DNA from: CAWEHU01 sp963808965
GTDB taxonomy: Bacteria > Pseudomonadota > Alphaproteobacteria > Acetobacterales > Acetobacteraceae
NCBI GenBank assembly: GCA_963808965.1
Contig: CAWEHU010000029.1
Span: 186,001 to 250,000 of the forward strand
DNA length: 64,000 bases
Reading direction: 5' to 3'
The translations under genes and the position numbers were made by a program. Positions 48,846 to 58,160 of the stretch are shown one piece after another (the stretch's first letter is position 1; every line of letters begins with the position of its first letter). The notes below the pieces were generated by a model. That model saw only the letters and a list, made by a program, of their open reading frames with translations. It was not told the DNA's origin and made no database searches.

Positions 48846-49722
48846 ATGCGCAAGACGCTGCTGATGTCAGCGGCCCTGTTCGGGGTGGCCGTCGCCGCGC
48901 CGGCTTTCGCCCAGACGACGAGCCCGATGCAATCGACACAGACTCCGCCGTCCAGCCAGAGCGGCCAGCAAGCCCCGCAACCCGCCAACAGCATGCCTGC
49001 CGGCGCGGCCGGCCAAGGTGGAACTCGCCTCAACCAGACAGGCGGGAGTTCAGACTTATCAGGGCAATGTCTCGACAGGCGCTCCCACCAACACGGGCGC
49101 AACACCCTCGCAGTATGGGACGCCCGCAGGGCAATCCACGACCTCCGGCTCGACCGGGACTTCGGAGAGCGGCACGGCCAGCACCCAGCATGAGGGCACG
49201 GCGCATCATCGCCGGCATGATCATACCGGCACGACTGCGATGGGAACCCGCCCCGGCCATGAGCCCGGTGTTGGCGAGTCCGAGCCCTCGTCGACGCGAG
49301 CCAGCAATATCAACCGGCGCGACACCCACTCGGACGTCGCCCCAAGATTGCCGACGCCGCGTGGCGGCGAGAACGCCTCGCCTGATACCTACCTGCGGGA
49401 TGCGCAGCGTGCTCTCGGCCAGCACCGGACGGGCGCCGCGCAAGAGGCGCTCGAGCGCGCCGAGACCGCATTCCTGAATAACCCATCCAACCCGGCCGAG
49501 CCGGGCGGTGCCGTAAGCAATCCGCAGCAGCAGGCGACGGAGCAGGCTCGCCAGGCACTCGGGCGCGGCGATACGGCCGGGGCGCTGCAGCTCGTCAACC
49601 AGGCTCTCTCCCAAACCGCGAGCGGCGGGTCGCCGGGCGGCGGCTCGATGGGCGGTCCGCAGGGCGGTGGCTCGATGGGTGGTCCGCAGGGCGGTGGAGC
49701 TCCGCGCGGCTCCAACATGTAG
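48846..49722 (+). pseudogene. secreted repeat/disordered protein (frameshifted)
   Basis: The N-terminus is a clear Sec signal peptide (MRKTLLMSAALFGVAVAAPA). A Gln/Pro/Ser-rich region follows in the first frame to about 49045. The remainder, QTYQGNVSTGAPTNTG, a helix pair (ASPDTYLRDAQRALGQHRTG, EALERAETAFLNN) and ARQALGRGDTAGALQLVNQA, lies in the +1 frame and ends at the TAG at 49722. One extra G in the GGG at 49045-49047 explains it, giving T-G-G-V-Q-T-Y. The end carries copies of GGGSMGGPQ. The helical part resembles a TPR-like repeat. Function unknown. Confidence 0.72.
49638..49700 (+). repeat. 27-bp tandem repeat coding GGGSMGGPQ
   Basis: Two full copies and a partial third of a unit coding GGGSMGGPQ sit at the 3' end of the secreted protein gene, ending GGGAPRGSNM. 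Synonymous differences between copies (GGC/GGT) indicate some age. Confidence 0.8.
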
Positions 49723-49727
49723 AATCC

Positions 49728-49799
49728 GGGCGGGGATTCCCCGCCCCCGTCCGAACAAGCAGCCCGCTTCGCGCGCCCGCGGAGCGGGCTTGCCGTTTT
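49728..49799 (+). terminator. paired stem-loops after the secreted protein gene
   Basis: GGGCGGGG-ATT-CCCCGCCC (49728-49746) follows the stop at once. A second stem, AGCCCGCT/AGCGGGCT (49761-49790), is then followed by TGCCGTTTTG. The second has the form of an intrinsic terminator with a short T run. Confidence 0.7.
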
Positions 49800-49883
49800 G
49801 GGGCTCGTATGTGGCGCGCCGGCGGATTATGTGTGCGCCGCAACACCGGGCCGACCGACCCGCGGCCGACCCCGAGGGGCCTC

Positions 49884-51713
49884 ATGGAAATCCGCAATAT
49901 CGCCATCATCGCCCATGTCGACCACGGCAAGACAACCCTGGTCGACCAGTTCCTTCGCCAATCGGGCGCCTTCCGCGAACACCAGCAAGTCGCCGAGCGC
50001 GCGCTCGATCGCAGTGATCTCGAGCGCGAGCGCGGGATTACCATCCTGGCCAAATGCACGAGCGTGGTGTGGAAGGGCGCCCGCATCAACATCGTGGATA
50101 CGCCGGGCCACGCCGACTTCGGCGGCGAGGTGGAGCGGATCCTGAACATGGTGGATGGTGCCCTCGTGCTGGTGGATGCCGCAGAGGGCGTGCTGCCGCA
50201 AACCAAGTTTGTGGTCGGGAAAGCGCTCGCCCGCGGGCTGCATCCGATCGTCGTGCTCAACAAAGTGGACCGCGCGGACGCCCGCCCTGATGAGGTGCAC
50301 AACGAGGTCTTCGACTTATTCGCGGCGCTAGGCGCGACGGATCAGCAGCTCGATTTTCCGATGCTCTACGCCTCGGGCCGGCAGGGGTGGGCGGATACGG
50401 CGCTGGACGGGCCGCGCAACGATCTCTCGGCATTGTTCGACCTGGTCCTTCGCCACGTGCCTGCGCCCACGGTGAAGGCGGGAGCGCCGTTCGCCATGGT
50501 CGCGACGATCCTGGAGTACGACAACTATCTCGGCCGCGTGCTAACCGGGCGGGTGGAGCAGGGACAGGCTCGCATCAACATGCCGGTGCGAGTTCTGCGA
50601 AATGACGGCTCGGTCGTGGAAAGCGGACGCTTGACCAAGCTGCTGTCTTTCCGCGGCCTCGATCGCGTACCCGTGGAGGAGGCTGAAGCGGGCGACATCA
50701 TCGCGGTCGCCGGCCTCACCGACGCGACGGTGCCCGATACGATCGGCGCATTGGAACTGTCAGCACCCCTCCCCGCCATTCCCGTCGACCCGCCCACCCT
50801 GGCGATGACCTTCCGCATCAACGACGGCCCGCTCGGCGGGCGGGAGGGCAAGAAGGTCACATCGCGCCAGATCCGGGAACGCCTGTTCCGCGAGGCCGAG
50901 GGCAATGTCGCGATAAAAGTAACGGACAGCCAGGAGTTCGAGGCGTTCGAGGTGGCTGGCCGCGGCGAGTTGCAGCTCGGTGTTCTGATCGAGACGATGC
51001 GACGCGAAGGATTCGAGCTGACGATCGGCCGCCCTCGCGTGCTGACCCGCGTCAATCCGGAGACGGGAGACCGCGAGGAGCCATTGGAGGAGGTGCTGGT
51101 CGATGTGGACGAGCCCTACTCCGGTGTGGTGGTAGAGAAGATCAGCCGGCGCAAGGGCGAGTTGCGCGACATGCGGCCGTCCGGCGGCGGCAAGGTGCGT
51201 CTCACGTTCCTCATGCCGAGCCGCGGACTGATCGGCTATCACGGCGAGTTCCTGACCGACACGCGCGGGACCGGCATCATGAACCGGTTGTTCGCCGGTT
51301 ATGGAGCGTGGAGAGGTCCGATCGAGGGGCGTCGCAGCGGCTCGCTGATCTCCAACGCCGATGGGGCGGCGGTGCACTACGCCCTGTTTTATCTCCAGGA
51401 ACGCGGCGCCCTTTTCGTGAGCCCGGGCGAGAAGGTGTACGCGGGGATGATCCTCGGGGAGCACAATCGCGGAACCGATCTGGACGTCAATCCGATCAAG
51501 GAAAAGAAGCTCACCAATATCCGCGCGGCCGGCAAGGACGACGCCATGCTGTTGATCCCGCCCCGGAAAATGAGTTTGGAGCAGGCGATCGCCTACGTGG
51601 AGGACGACGAGCTCGTCGAGGTCACGCCGAGCGCGATTCGCCTGCGTAAACGCCATCTCGACCCGCACGAGCGCAAACGCGCCGACCGGAAGGCCGCTAC
51701 GGAAGCGGCGTGA
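49884..51713 (+). CDS. typA: translational GTPase TypA/BipA
   Basis: TypA/BipA is a ribosome-associated GTPase needed for growth under stress and at low temperature, acting in ribosome assembly. The 609-residue product has G1 AHVDHGKTT, switch I ERERGITI, G3 DTPGHADFGG and G4 NKVDR, then EF-G-like domains (GRGELQLGVLIETMRREG) and the TypA C-terminal domain (DTRGTGIMNRLFAGYG, NIRAAGKDDAMLL). I chose the ATG at 49884 because GAGGGG lies upstream and MEIRNIAIIAHVDHG is the family start. Confidence 0.97.
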   Translation: MEIRNIAIIAHVDHGKTTLVDQFLRQSGAFREHQQVAERALDRSDLERERGITILAKCTSVVWKGARINIVDTPGHADFGGEVERILNMVDGALVLVDAAEGVLPQTKFVVGKALARGLHPIVVLNKVDRADARPDEVHNEVFDLFAALGATDQQLDFPMLYASGRQGWADTALDGPRNDLSALFDLVLRHVPAPTVKAGAPFAMVATILEYDNYLGRVLTGRVEQGQARINMPVRVLRNDGSVVESGRLTKLLSFRGLDRVPVEEAEAGDIIAVAGLTDATVPDTIGALELSAPLPAIPVDPPTLAMTFRINDGPLGGREGKKVTSRQIRERLFREAEGNVAIKVTDSQEFEAFEVAGRGELQLGVLIETMRREGFELTIGRPRVLTRVNPETGDREEPLEEVLVDVDEPYSGVVVEKISRRKGELRDMRPSGGGKVRLTFLMPSRGLIGYHGEFLTDTRGTGIMNRLFAGYGAWRGPIEGRRSGSLISNADGAAVHYALFYLQERGALFVSPGEKVYAGMILGEHNRGTDLDVNPIKEKKLTNIRAAGKDDAMLLIPPRKMSLEQAIAYVEDDELVEVTPSAIRLRKRHLDPHERKRADRKAATEAA

Positions 51714-51793
51714 GCCGCCGTCGGGCTCCTCGCCGGTCCTCTGGATTCCGCTCTCGCCGCCGGTTAGGCTCGCCGCGTTGCGGGGAGCTGACC

Positions 51794-52900
51794 ATGAACA
51801 TCATCCGGTTTCCAACAACCGTGACGGCTCTTTGCGTGGCGATCATCGCCGCGCTCGGAACCCCGTTCGCCAGTGCGTCGCCCTACCCAGCCATCTACGC
51901 CTTCGGGGATAGTCTCTCCGATGCGGGAAATTTCTCCGCATCCACCCTCGGAGCAGTTCCGGCTCCGCCCTATTCGGGCGGCCGGTTCTCCAATGGTCCG
52001 GTTTGGGTTCAGTTCCTCGGTGCGCTGCTGGGCAGCGGTCCGGTTGACCCAAGTCTTCGGGGCGGGACTGATTTTGCCTGGGGACTGGCCGAAACTGGCA
52101 GCACGCCGGTCCATCAATTAAGCCCGCGCGACCTCCCGGCCCAATTCTCGCAGTTCGTGTCCCAAGTTCCCGTGCCGCAGCCCGGCGCTCTCTACACGGT
52201 GTGGGCCGGCGCGAACGATCTTCTGAATATCCTGAGCACGCCCAATCTCACACCCGCGGCCGCTGCAACCGCCGTGCTTTATGCCGTCGCCAATGTCGAT
52301 GCGTTCGTGAGCAATCTGGCCGGCCGTGGGGCACAAAACCTCCTGGTGCTGAACGTGCCCAATCTCGGCCTGACACCCTCGGTGTTGCGGGAAGGACCGG
52401 GACCATCACAGGAAGCCACGCTTCTGAGCCAGTGGTTCAATGGCTGGCTTACATCCTCGCTCGAAAACCTCGCGTCGACCGATGCTCTGAACCTTCACAT
52501 GGTGGATACGTACTCCTTGCTGGACTCGGCGATCGGCAATCCTGGTGCGTTCGGATTTGCGAACGTTACTGATCCTTGCTGGACTGGCACCTATTTCGGT
52601 TCGGGCGGTTCGGTCTGCTCGCCAACCGAGGCTGGGCAAGACACCTATCTGTTCTGGGACGGCCTGCATCCGACAGAACGCGGCCACGCCTATGTGGCGC
52701 TGACCGCAGAGGCGGCACTTTCTCCGCCGGCGGTTTCAGCACCGAATGCTGCTCTACAGGCGAGCGCGCCTGATCCGATTCCCGACCCAATTCCCGAACC
52801 GGCGACGTTGAGTCTGCTCGGTATCGGTATCGTCGGAATGGCGCTGCTCCGTCGCACGGCGGAGTTGGTCGATTCCCTCCCGCGCAAGCCCGCTTCCTGA
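51794..52900 (+). CDS. exported GDSL/SGNH esterase with PEP-CTERM sorting signal
   Basis: A 368-residue lipase/esterase of the SGNH family. A signal peptide (FPTTVTALCVAIIAALGTPFAS) leads to block I GDSLSDAGN with the nucleophile Ser. Block II glycine falls in FAWGLAETG, block III is WAGANDLL with the oxyanion Asn, and block V is FWDGLHPTERGH with the catalytic Asp and His. The C-terminus is a PEP-CTERM anchor: IPEPATLSLLGIGIVGMALL followed by RR. This directs the protein to a dedicated exosortase, which is not in the window. The gene lies 80 bp after typA. Confidence 0.92.
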   Translation: MNIIRFPTTVTALCVAIIAALGTPFASASPYPAIYAFGDSLSDAGNFSASTLGAVPAPPYSGGRFSNGPVWVQFLGALLGSGPVDPSLRGGTDFAWGLAETGSTPVHQLSPRDLPAQFSQFVSQVPVPQPGALYTVWAGANDLLNILSTPNLTPAAAATAVLYAVANVDAFVSNLAGRGAQNLLVLNVPNLGLTPSVLREGPGPSQEATLLSQWFNGWLTSSLENLASTDALNLHMVDTYSLLDSAIGNPGAFGFANVTDPCWTGTYFGSGGSVCSPTEAGQDTYLFWDGLHPTERGHAYVALTAEAALSPPAVSAPNAALQASAPDPIPDPIPEPATLSLLGIGIVGMALLRRTAELVDSLPRKPAS

Positions 52901-54008
52901 CTACTGGGTCAGACCGTCCCTGTTCGCGAGGGAGGCGGCCATGAATGCGTCCAGATCGCCGTCCAGCACCGCCGCCGGGTTGCCTTTCACAACTCCAGTG
53001 CGGAGATCCTTAACCTGCTGATAGGGCGCGAGCACGTAGCTGCGGATCTGATGCCCCCAGCCGATATCCGTCTTGGCCGCCTCGGTCTCCGCCGCCGCGG
53101 CCTCGCGCTTCTGTAGCTCCTGTTCGTAAAGGCGGGCTTTCAGCATTCCCATCGCGGTCGCACGATTGCGGTGCTGGCTGCGGTCGGTCTGGCAGGCCAC
53201 GACGATCCCGCTCGGCAAATGCGTGATGCGGATCGCGCTTTCGGTCTTGTTCACGTGCTGACCGCCGGCCCCCGAGGCGCGGAAGGTGTCCACCTTCAGG
53301 TCCGCGTCGTTGATCTCGATCTCGATGGCATCGTCCACCACCGGATAAACCCAGACGCTCGCGAAACTGGTATGCCGTCGCGCGTTCGCATCGAATGGGC
53401 TGATACGAACCAGCCGGTGCACACCTGCCTCGGTCTTGAGCCAGCCATACGCGTTCGGTCCCGAAACCTGCAGCGTGACGGATTTGATGCCGGCCTGCTC
53501 GCCCTCCGATTCCTCGAGCAACTGCACCTTGTAGCCGTGCTGCTCGGCCCAGCGCGTATACATGCGCATCAGCATCTCGGCCCAGTCTTGCGCTTCAGTG
53601 CCGCCAGCGCCGGCGTTGATCTCAACGTAGCAATCGTTCGCGTCCGCTTCGCCCGAGAGCAGACTTTCGATCTCGCGCCGCTTCGCCTCCTCCGCGAGCC
53701 CGCGCAGCATCGCGATGCCGTCTGCGACCATCGCCTCATCGCGCTCGGCCTCGGCGAGTGCGATCAGCTCGAGCGTATCGGCGACGTCGGTTTCGAGCTT
53801 GCGTACGCCCTCGATCTGACCGGCGAGCTGATTGCGCTCGCGCATCGCCTTCTGAGCCGCGGCCGCGTCGTTCCAGAGGCCAGGCTCCTCGGCCCGGGCG
53901 TTCAGTTCCGCGAGGCGGTGCTGTGCGGCATCCCAGTCAAAGATGCCTCCTCAGCAGCGCGAGCGACTGCTGGATCTGTTCATTCAAAAGATCGGATTCG
54001 GCTGACAT
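52901..54008 (-). CDS. prfB: peptide chain release factor 2 (programmed +1 frameshift)
   Basis: RF2 releases peptides at UGA and UAA. The short first frame starts at the ATG at 54008 (MSAESDLLNEQIQQSLALLRR) and ends in CTT TGA C (TGA at 53939-53937), preceded by the internal Shine-Dalgarno-like AGGAGG. This is the conserved RF2 autoregulation site, where slow UGA decoding lets the ribosome shift +1 and continue at GAC TGG GAT. The rest has the GGQ motif (ASGAGGQHVNKTESAI) and an SPF-type anticodon region (VRISPFDANARRHTS). It lies next to mrcA as in other alphaproteobacteria. Confidence 0.96.
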
Positions 54009-54044
54009 CTTCGTCCATCAAGCTCGTCGCGCGGCGGGTGCCGG

Positions 54045-56627
54045 TCAATACAGCCCGCCCATGCTGCTGTCGACCCCGCCGACCGGCGCGGGCGCGCTGG
54101 TGGATTCACCGCTACTTTCGGCAGAGGCGGTCGCGCCGCCCGCTCCCCAGGCGCCGGGTATCTGGCCGGCCTTGAACGCATCCAGCGCGGTCCCGCTGCC
54201 GCTATCCCATTTCGCGAGTGTCACGCCTGGCGGCTGAGGAAAACTCAGCACAGGGCGGCCCTTCAACGCGAAGCTCATGTAGTTGCGCCAGATCGGCGCC
54301 GCGATCGTGCCGCCGGTTTCGTTCTCACCCAGACTGGCCGGCAAATCGTAGCCGACCCACACGGCCGTCACGAGATCGGCCGTGAAGCCGACGAACCATG
54401 CGTCGTTGAAGTCCTGGGTGGTGCCGGTCTTGCCCGCGATCGGGTGGTTGAGCCCCTTGCCGGCCTCGTAGCCGGTCCCGTGTTGGACCACGCTCTCCAT
54501 CATCGTCACGATCTGGAACACACTTTCCGGGTCGGCGATCTCCTTCCGATTGTCAGAGAGAGCGGGCGGCTGCGACGGCTCCGAGCAGTCGTCACAGCTC
54601 CGCCCCGGGTCGCGCCAGACGACGTGGCCGTCCCGGTCCTGCACGCTGTCGATCAGGCTCGGAATCACCTCCTTGCCGCCCTCGGCAAGCGAGGCGTACG
54701 CACCCGCCATGCGCAGCACGGTCGTGTCCACGGCACCCAGCGCGGCGGGCAGGACGCGCGGCATGTTGTCCACCACGTGGAAGGCAATCGCGGTCTGCGC
54801 GACAGCCTCCATCCCCACCCGTTGGGCGACGCGAAGCGTGACCAAGTTCAACGACTTCTGCAACGCGACGTGAAGCGAGGTCGGGCCGTTGAAGTTCATC
54901 GAGTAATTGTTCGGCCGCCAGTCGCCGATCACGAGCGGCGCGTCGAGGAAGCGGTAGCTGGGCGAGATGCCCTGTTCCAGCGCGGTCAGATAGACCATCG
55001 GCTTGAAACTTGAGCCGGGCTGGCGGATCGCCTGGGTGGCGCGGTTGAATTGGCTCTGCTCGAAGCTCCAGCCGCCGACCATGGCGAGCACGCGCCCGGT
55101 GGCCGGTTCGAGCGAGACGAGCGCACCCTAAATCACCGGGATCTGGCGCAAGTGGACGCGCTCGGATAGCGCCGCACGGCTCTTTTCCGGTGCGGACGCG
55201 GCGGCAGCCGGCTCGATCATCACGAGATCGCCGGGCTGGGCGACATCGGCCATGCGACGCGGGGAACCGCCCATCCTGCCGTCCCGGATGGGACGCGCCC
55301 AAGCGAGATCGGACAGGGCCAGCGTTCCCGTACGCGGCTGCGGCGCTGCCTGCGGGTGGTTTTCGGGCCTCTCGAGCCAGCCGATCCGTGCCTCCCGGTC
55401 GGTCTCCTCGAGCACGACGCCGAGCCGCCACTCCGGCAGCATTCCTGGCGGCTTTGCCGCCTGAGCGAGTTGCGTCGCCCATCCGCTGCGCAGCGCCGGC
55501 CCGGCGAGGTCGAGACGTCCGGCGGGGCCGCGCCAGCCCCCCAGCTTGCGATCGTAGCTCATCAACCCGTCGCGCAGAGCTTTATCGGCGGCGGCCTGGA
55601 GCGATGGGTCGAGGCTCGTGCGCACCATGAGCCCGCCCTGCGTCGTCGTATCCGCACCGAAGCGATCCACGAGACGCCGGCGCACCTCTTCGGCGAACCA
55701 GTCGGCGCCGGGCACCGGGTCGGGGCGATGGAATTGCGCCGGGAGGATGGGGGTCGCCTTGGCCGCGGCCGCCTCCGCCGCGGTGATGACGTGATCGTCC
55801 GCCATGCGGTCGATCACCCAGTCGCGACGGGCCTTCGCGGCATCGGGAAAGCGGAACGGATTGTAATTGTTCGGTGCTTTCGGCAAGGCGGCCAGAAACG
55901 CCGCTTCGGGAATGGTCAGCTCGTCCAGCGATTTGTTGAAATAGGCCTGCGCTGCGGCGGCAACGCCGTAGGATTGCAGCCCCAGATAGATCTCGTTCAA
56001 GTACAGCTCGAGAATCCGCTCTTTGCTGAGCGACTCCTCGATGCGCATCGCGAGGATCGCCTCCTTGGCTTTGCGGGCGAACGAGAGCTGGCTGTCCAGC
56101 AGCATGTTCTTCGCCACCTGCTGGGTGATCGTCGACGCCCCGACCGGACGTTTGCCCCGGCCTATCTGGTTGAGATCGGTGAAAGCGGCGCGGGCTATGG
56201 CAAGCGGATCGACGCCGCGGTGAATCCAGAAATTCTGGTCCTCCGCGGAGATGAAGGCTTGCTTCACCAGGTCGGGAATCGCGGCGTACGGGACGAAGAT
56301 CCGCCGCTCGGTCGCCAATTCGGATATGAGCCTGGCGTCCCCGGCAAAGACGCGGCTCATCACGCGCGGTGCGTAGCTGCGCAGTCCCGCCACGTCCGGC
56401 AGATCCGCGGCGAAATGGCGATACGCGCCATACCCGACCAGGCCCGCGAGCAGAGCGGCAACGACGACGAGGCCGAGGGCGGCCGCGAGTGCGCGAGCGG
56501 CCCAGCGAAGCGGCGAGAAGCGTCGCTTGCGCGGCGGCTCGGCCCCCGATCGGGGCACCTCGCGCTGCGCATGATCAGCCCCGGGCGTCGGCGTCAGGCG
56601 GTCGCCCGCTGTCAGAGGACGGGTCAT
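54045..56627 (-). pseudogene. mrcA: penicillin-binding protein 1A (internal stop codon)
   Basis: A bifunctional peptidoglycan glycosyltransferase/transpeptidase. It has an N-terminal anchor (LGLVVVAALLAGLVGYGAY), the GT51 domain (SAEDQNFWIHRGVD with the catalytic Glu, GASTITQQVAKNML, RKAKEAILAMRIE, NEIYLGLQSYGV) and a transpeptidase domain (RQPGSSFKPMVYL with S-x-x-K, then the K-T-G motif AGKTGTTQDFNDAWFVG). An in-frame TAG at 55130-55128 interrupts it after RQIPVI. Both halves are in the same frame and GALVSLEPATGRVLAM follows directly, so a CAG-to-TAG change is the likely cause. Intact length would be 860 residues. Confidence 0.93.
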
Positions 56628-56672
56628 GGCCTCCGTTTATACTCTCTTCGCCGGATAGCCAGCGCCGAAACG

Positions 56673-57540
56673 CTAACCAGCCATCCTTGTGACGTGGTCG
56701 GCAGCGGCGAAGTAGGCCTCGACCGCCCGCTTCATGGCGGTCGCCACGCGCGCGCGGTGGGCCGGGCGACGTAAGGCCGCTTCGTCCTGCGGATTGGACA
56801 TGAACCCCATTTCGACCAGCACACTCGGGATGTCGGCAGCCTTCAGCACCACGAATCCCGCATGTCGCGCCGGGTTGGGCAGCATCGGCAGGTCCTGGTC
56901 CAACTGCGCCGACCACGCTCCGCGCCATGCGGGCGGATGCAAGCCGAGTCTCCTGCCGAACGAGGCTCGCCAGGATCTGCGCGACCTCCGGGGTGGTACC
57001 GCGGAATTGCGGGCCAGCGAAGCGGTCCGCACTGTTCTCGCGGCGCGCCAACGCTGCTGTCTGTGCGTCGGACGCGGTTGTCGCCAGGGTGTAGACGCTC
57101 GCCCCTCGGACCGCGTGATCGCTCAGTGCGTCAGCGTGCATGGAGACGAACAGCGAGGCTCCGCGGCCCTGGGCGTGGGCGACCCGACCGTCGAGCGGGA
57201 TGAACACGTCGCTGCTACGGGTCATGGCGACCCGATAGCGGCCTGTGGCTTCGAGCTGGCGCTTGAGTTCCTGGGCGGTCGCGAGCGCCACATGCTTCTC
57301 GTAGGTCCCGGAATAGCCGATCGCCCCCGGATCCTTTCCGCCGTGACCCGGGTCCAGCATGACGAGCGGGAGGGCGGGGGCCGGAACCGAGCGCGGGCGG
57401 ACCGGCGAGCGGGAAACCGTCGGGGCCTGCGGCGACCCGGCTTGAGCGGCGCGGGCCTGAAACCACGCAGGTAAGAGGACCGTACCGGCCGCACCGTGTC
57501 CCAACAGCAGGCGACGCGTGAGTGGGAGAAACGACGACAT
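56673..57540 (-). pseudogene. N-acetylmuramoyl-L-alanine amidase, AmiC type (frameshifted)
   Basis: A zinc amidase of the Amidase_3 family that splits septal peptidoglycan for daughter-cell separation. The ATG at 57540 opens a Tat-like export signal (LTRRLLLGHGAAGTVLLPAW). Catalytic blocks are VMLDPGHGGKDPGAIG, TYEKHVALA, SLFVSMHADAL and, after the break, FVVLKAADIPSVLVEMGFMSN. The frame changes near 56909-56910, where one extra base separates ARMARSVV from AQLDQDLPMLPNPARHAGF, so the final part is in the +1 frame to 56673. Intact length is about 288 residues. Its neighbours rne and mrcA are conserved. Confidence 0.9.
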
Positions 57541-58160
57541 GGGCAATTCTCTTAACAGGAAAGATGCACGCCTGCACTCTTCCTCTTGATTAAGGCTGGT
57601 TCATGTCGATTTTTGAGATAGCCAGCAATGCTGCGGGCGAGTAGCTTGCGGCCGCTTGCGACAAGGGCGGGTTTGCTTCATGGTCGCGAAGTCCCGGTGG
57701 TGCGACCGAGGAATGCGGCGATCCGCTGTTCCTCGCCCGCTCGGGCGAATGCGGCCGGCCTGGCGCCTGCCCGTGGAGACACCCCCGGGAGATGCCGCCA
57801 AGTGGGTCCGCGTCCGCTCGCCGCATCGCTGCCGTGCCGCCGCGCTCTGCGCGCAGGGGCCGGCCCTGCCAGCGATCCTTTAAGACGGGTCAAGGGCACG
57901 GTCCCGGCTGGATGAACGTTTCAACCGGGCTGCGTTCCGCTTGCGGAATGCCTAGTCCGAACAGGGACCAATGATGGCCGCGATGCGATCCCGAGCGGAC
58001 CTTTCCTTGACGGTTCGCACCAGCATCGGCGGCGCACCGGCGTCCTTCCCTGGGCGGATCGATCAGCCCAATTTTTCACGCCTATTCCGCCCGCCGCCGG
58101 CGCCGATCCATTCGAGGACAGCCGCGCAGGACCGGGCGTTCCAGCGGAGTTCACGACTAA
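57541..58160. other. divergent intergenic region between the amidase and rne
   Basis: These 620 bp hold no convincing gene. Short open frames here are arginine/alanine-rich and lack ribosome sites. An A/T-richer patch at 57580-57620 may hold the amidase promoter. The right part would be a long 5' leader of rne. RNase E messages are commonly autoregulated through such leaders, but I could not define a structure here. Confidence 0.5.

Noticed and set aside
55128..55130. Reassignment of TAG as a sense codon
   Set aside because: TAG is the normal stop of mlaC, ppa, metF, prfB, the PfkB kinase and the amidase in this window, so it is not recoded.
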